From assembly GCF_002863585.1 (NCBI RefSeq), contig NZ_PGUY01000051.1:17765-81764 (forward strand): DNA of 64,000 nucleotides, given 5' to 3'. Both the position numbers and the translations under genes were made by a program. This DNA is from Peribacillus deserti. GTDB taxonomy: Bacteria > Bacillota > Bacilli > Bacillales > DSM-1321. Position 1 is the stretch's first letter. Every line of letters starts with the position of its first letter. A model generated the notes under the pieces. It was given only the letters and a program-made list of their open reading frames with translations. It was not told where the DNA came from and did not search any database. Positions 62,057 through 64,000 of the stretch are shown here, piece by piece.

Positions 62057-63400
62057 CTAGGCCTGCAGTTTTTTAGCAGATGTAATTTCGATAGCTCCCT
62101 GCTCTTCTGAGTATTTCTGCTTATCCCATATTCTAAAGAATGGATAGTAGATACCAAATGCTATAACAAAGTTAACTAATTGCAGCAGCGCACCTGAAAG
62201 CTTTCCGCCTGTTGCCAGGTAGCCGCCTATGATCGGCGGCATGGTCCATGGGACAGCAATTCCAGCCGGTCGGGCTACAAGTCCTGTACTCATAGCGATA
62301 TACGTTGTGATAACCATAACCATCGGTGTCAATACGAAAGGGACAATCATCAATGGATTCATGACAATCGGCATCCCAAACGTTACCGGTTCATTGATGT
62401 TGAATAAACCAGGGCCGAATGCCAGTCTGCCCAGCTGTTTCATCTGCTGGCTTCGTGACCTTAGAAGCATCGCTAATACCAAAGCTAATGTCGCTCCGCT
62501 TCCTCCAACATAAATGAAGATATCAATGAACTGCTGTGTAAAGATATTCGGCAGGGAATCGCCGGCCTGAAAAGCAACACGGTTTTCATCCATGGATGAA
62601 AGCCAGATTGGACCCATTACTCCGCCAACGATTGACGCTCCATGCAGCCCGCAGGACCACAGAAGCTGAATCAGGAATACAGCTACCAGGGTTCCAATTA
62701 GGCTTCCGCCCAGAACGCCCAGCGGCTTTCCTAACACTTCCCCCACAATATTGTGTAAGCTTTCAAAGCTTGTATTTTCAACTATTAAACGTAAAACCCA
62801 TATAAGTGCGATAACAATAAAGCCAGGGATCAGGGCCACAAACGATTTAGCAACTGCCGGCGGTACACCATCAGGCATCCTGATAATAATATTTTTTTGG
62901 ATAATAAACCGGTAAATTTCTGTGGAAATCATAGCGATAAGCATAGCCACGAATAATCCTTTACTTCCCATTAAAGCGGAAGGAATGGCTCCGCCGACTA
63001 AAACGGCTTCTGTTGCCCCTTCTGGAGTAAATGGAACCTGGTACGGAGTTGCCAGCAAAAAGGCCGCCACAGAGATTGCACCTGCCGATAAAGCATCCAC
63101 GTTATATTTTTCAGCAAGGCGGTAAGCAATTCCAAATGCTGCAATCAGGGCCATAATGTCGAAGGTGGCACCCACCGGATACATAAGCTTCGTCAGCCAT
63201 GCATCACCAAATGTTCTAGCCATAAATTCTTCATAACCTGGAATTGGAAGAAAACCGAGTATCAGGAACAATGATCCTACAATGATCAGCGGCATCGTTA
63301 AAATAATACCGTCACGTAAAGCCTGTAAATGGCGCTGGCCTGCAACACGACCAGCAACTGGCATGACCTTGTTTTCTAAAATGTCATTTAATCTGCTCAT
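62057..63400 (-). CDS. chbC: PTS chitobiose/cellobiose-type EIIC
   Basis: This 447-residue membrane permease of the Lac/Cel family has about ten hydrophobic segments, conserved PPAVAKSF and GPGLFNINEPVTFGMPIVMN. It is the only EIIC in this cluster and must serve both EIIB/EIIA pairs unless another EIIC is elsewhere. It is clearly related to GmuC at 15988. Confidence 0.93.
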   Translation of the reverse strand: MSRLNDILENKVMPVAGRVAGQRHLQALRDGIILTMPLIIVGSLFLILGFLPIPGYEEFMARTFGDAWLTKLMYPVGATFDIMALIAAFGIAYRLAEKYNVDALSAGAISVAAFLLATPYQVPFTPEGATEAVLVGGAIPSALMGSKGLFVAMLIAMISTEIYRFIIQKNIIIRMPDGVPPAVAKSFVALIPGFIVIALIWVLRLIVENTSFESLHNIVGEVLGKPLGVLGGSLIGTLVAVFLIQLLWSCGLHGASIVGGVMGPIWLSSMDENRVAFQAGDSLPNIFTQQFIDIFIYVGGSGATLALVLAMLLRSRSQQMKQLGRLAFGPGLFNINEPVTFGMPIVMNPLMIVPFVLTPMVMVITTYIAMSTGLVARPAGIAVPWTMPPIIGGYLATGGKLSGALLQLVNFVIAFGIYYPFFRIWDKQKYSEEQGAIEITSAKKLQA

Positions 63401-63412
63401 ACTGTCACTCCC

Positions 63413-63718
63413 CTATTTTCCTATTAACTGCCTTGCAAATTTAAGAACTTCAGCCCCGTTGCATGTTCCATAATGAACGGTATTGATCACATCAACAGGT
63501 ATCCCTTTTTCATTCCCGATCTTTTTCAACTGAGGGAGCAAATACCGTACCTGCGGGCCTACTAACAGCACATGGGCCTCATCAATGTGATTTTTTACCG
63601 CATCCCCTGGAACGGCCCAGATTTTGCAGGATACCCCCTCATCTGCGGCTGCTTTTTCCATTTTTGTAACCAGTAAGCTTGTCGACATTCCTGCTGCACA
63701 GCATAATAAAATATTCAC
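63413..63718 (-). CDS. chbB: PTS chitobiose/cellobiose-type EIIB
   Basis: This 101-residue EIIB has phosphocysteine in [11 protein letters not shown]. Start GTG at 63718 after GGGAGGGG. It is the first gene of the chbB-chbC-chbG-chbA segment and is preceded by a perfect cre overlapping the -35 box. Confidence 0.93.
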   Translation of the reverse strand: MNILLCCAAGMSTSLLVTKMEKAAADEGVSCKIWAVPGDAVKNHIDEAHVLLVGPQVRYLLPQLKKIGNEKGIPVDVINTVHYGTCNGAEVLKFARQLIGK

Positions 63719-63760
63719 CCATTCCCCTCCCTTTTTAACAATTATTTAAATTTTCTTACT

Positions 63761-63775
63761 AATTAAAGTTTAATT
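63761..63775. promoter_or_regulatory. Possible operator overlapping the chb -10 box
   Basis: AATTAAAGTTTAATT is a 15-bp palindrome around a central base and overlaps the -10 box. It may bind a local regulator, which is not in this window. Being AT-rich, it could also be chance. Confidence 0.35.
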
Positions 63776-63790
63776 TGAAAACGCTTTCAA
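63762..63790 (-). promoter_or_regulatory. Promoter of the chb operon
   Basis: On the minus strand TTGAAA (-35, 63785-63790) and TTTAAT (-10, 63762-63767) are separated by 17 bp. The -35 lies within the cre. Confidence 0.65.
63775..63790. promoter_or_regulatory. Perfect cre site of the chb operon
   Basis: TTGAAAACGCTTTCAA is fully palindromic and matches the CcpA site consensus at every position. It covers the -35 box, so CcpA binding should repress initiation directly. Confidence 0.85.
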
Positions 63791-63893
63791 CTCATCACAA
63801 ATAATTTCCGTTATGGGATATGCTTTTAACGGAAAAGAATGTATCTTATAAGAATAAAGTTTCAAGCCATAAGGAAACGCAGGATTACAAAAC

Positions 63894-63921
63894 AAAAAGA
63901 CCGCCCTCAGGCAGCCTTTTT
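63894..63921. terminator. Terminator-like hairpin near the right edge
   Basis: AAAGACCGCCC and GGCAGCCTTT pair with two G-U pairs; T runs occur on both sides. The gene it serves lies outside the window. Confidence 0.5.
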
Positions 63922-63939
63922 ACTCTTATATTAAAAAAT

Positions 63940-64000
63940 AAGGCTCTTTTCTAAAAGATTGTTGTTTTTTAATAGTTATGTGATCCTACCCTATTGATTA
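63940..64000 (-). repeat. MITE-like interspersed element, copy 4, cut by the window edge
   Basis: AAGGCTCTTTTCTAAAAG followed by ATTGTTGTTTTTTAATAG is the inverted right end of the element family seen at 21101, 38505 and 58263. It continues beyond the window. Confidence 0.8.

Overview
The window looks like chromosome from a low-GC, Gram-positive, spore-former-type bacterium (Bacillaceae, Bacillus sensu lato). The grounds are strong AGGAGG-type ribosome binding sites, frequent TTG/GTG starts, rho-independent terminators after most transcription units, CcpA-type cre sites, a consensus PerR box, and synteny with Bacillus subtilis blocks (gmuBACDREF, yrhE-yrhD, amiE-nagZ-namZ). The genus cannot be fixed from the sequence alone. 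No rRNA, tRNA, CRISPR array, transposase or prophage gene was seen.

Layout. 1-10.8 kb is an alpha-galactoside module: an ABC importer without its own ATPase, a YesL-like membrane protein, a GH36 alpha-galactosidase, a ROK kinase, a LacI repressor and acetyl esterases of the SGNH and CE7 types. 11.1-18.1 kb is a near-exact counterpart of the B. subtilis glucomannan operon gmuBACDREF, with an SGNH esterase where the mannanase GmuG would be, and a clear operator, promoter and cre. Together these suggest uptake and breakdown of acetylated, galactose-substituted (gluco)mannan oligosaccharides. 18.2-27.7 kb holds a drug-type MFS exporter, an RNA methyltransferase-like protein, a MarR-MFS pair, D-serine dehydratase, MobA and SalA/Mrp. 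28.4-32.3 kb is a formate dehydrogenase unit (fdhF, a DUF1641 protein, an HMA-fold protein without metal cysteines, and a 43-residue double-CxxC protein). 32.8-47.5 kb contains a secreted M14 peptidase, a frameshifted NagZ, a YeeE/YedE sulfur-compound permease, a DJ-1 protein, PerR-controlled catalase, DbpA helicase, a DsbA-like protein and a TIM-barrel-like protein of unknown function. 48.1-53.2 kb is the cell-wall recycling set amiE-nagZ-namZ. 53.5-58.2 kb has cysC and cysH, a decayed subtilisin, a secreted beta-propeller-like protein and a YczE-type membrane protein. 58.6-63.8 kb is a chitobiose/cellobiose PTS operon with ChbG deacetylase, a GH4 phospho-glycosidase and duplicated IIB/IIA genes.

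Themes. Several genes remove acetyl groups from saccharides or fit that role (two SGNH proteins, a CE7 esterase, ChbG) and sit next to glycoside uptake and phospho-glycosidase genes. This points to growth on decorated plant polysaccharide fragments and amino sugars under catabolite control.

The most unusual structure is not coding. Several intergenic regions carry degenerate arrays in which a short motif recurs almost exactly every 20 or 21 bp, about two helical turns, with a different motif at different loci (18.4-18.8, 27.7-28.0, 45.7 and 57.1-57.3 kb). A separate 104-bp tandem array lies at 47.7-48.05 kb. A family of about 230-bp MITE-like elements is present in four copies, one cut by the window edge. 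I know of no described function for the phased arrays; they are the best candidate for something new here.
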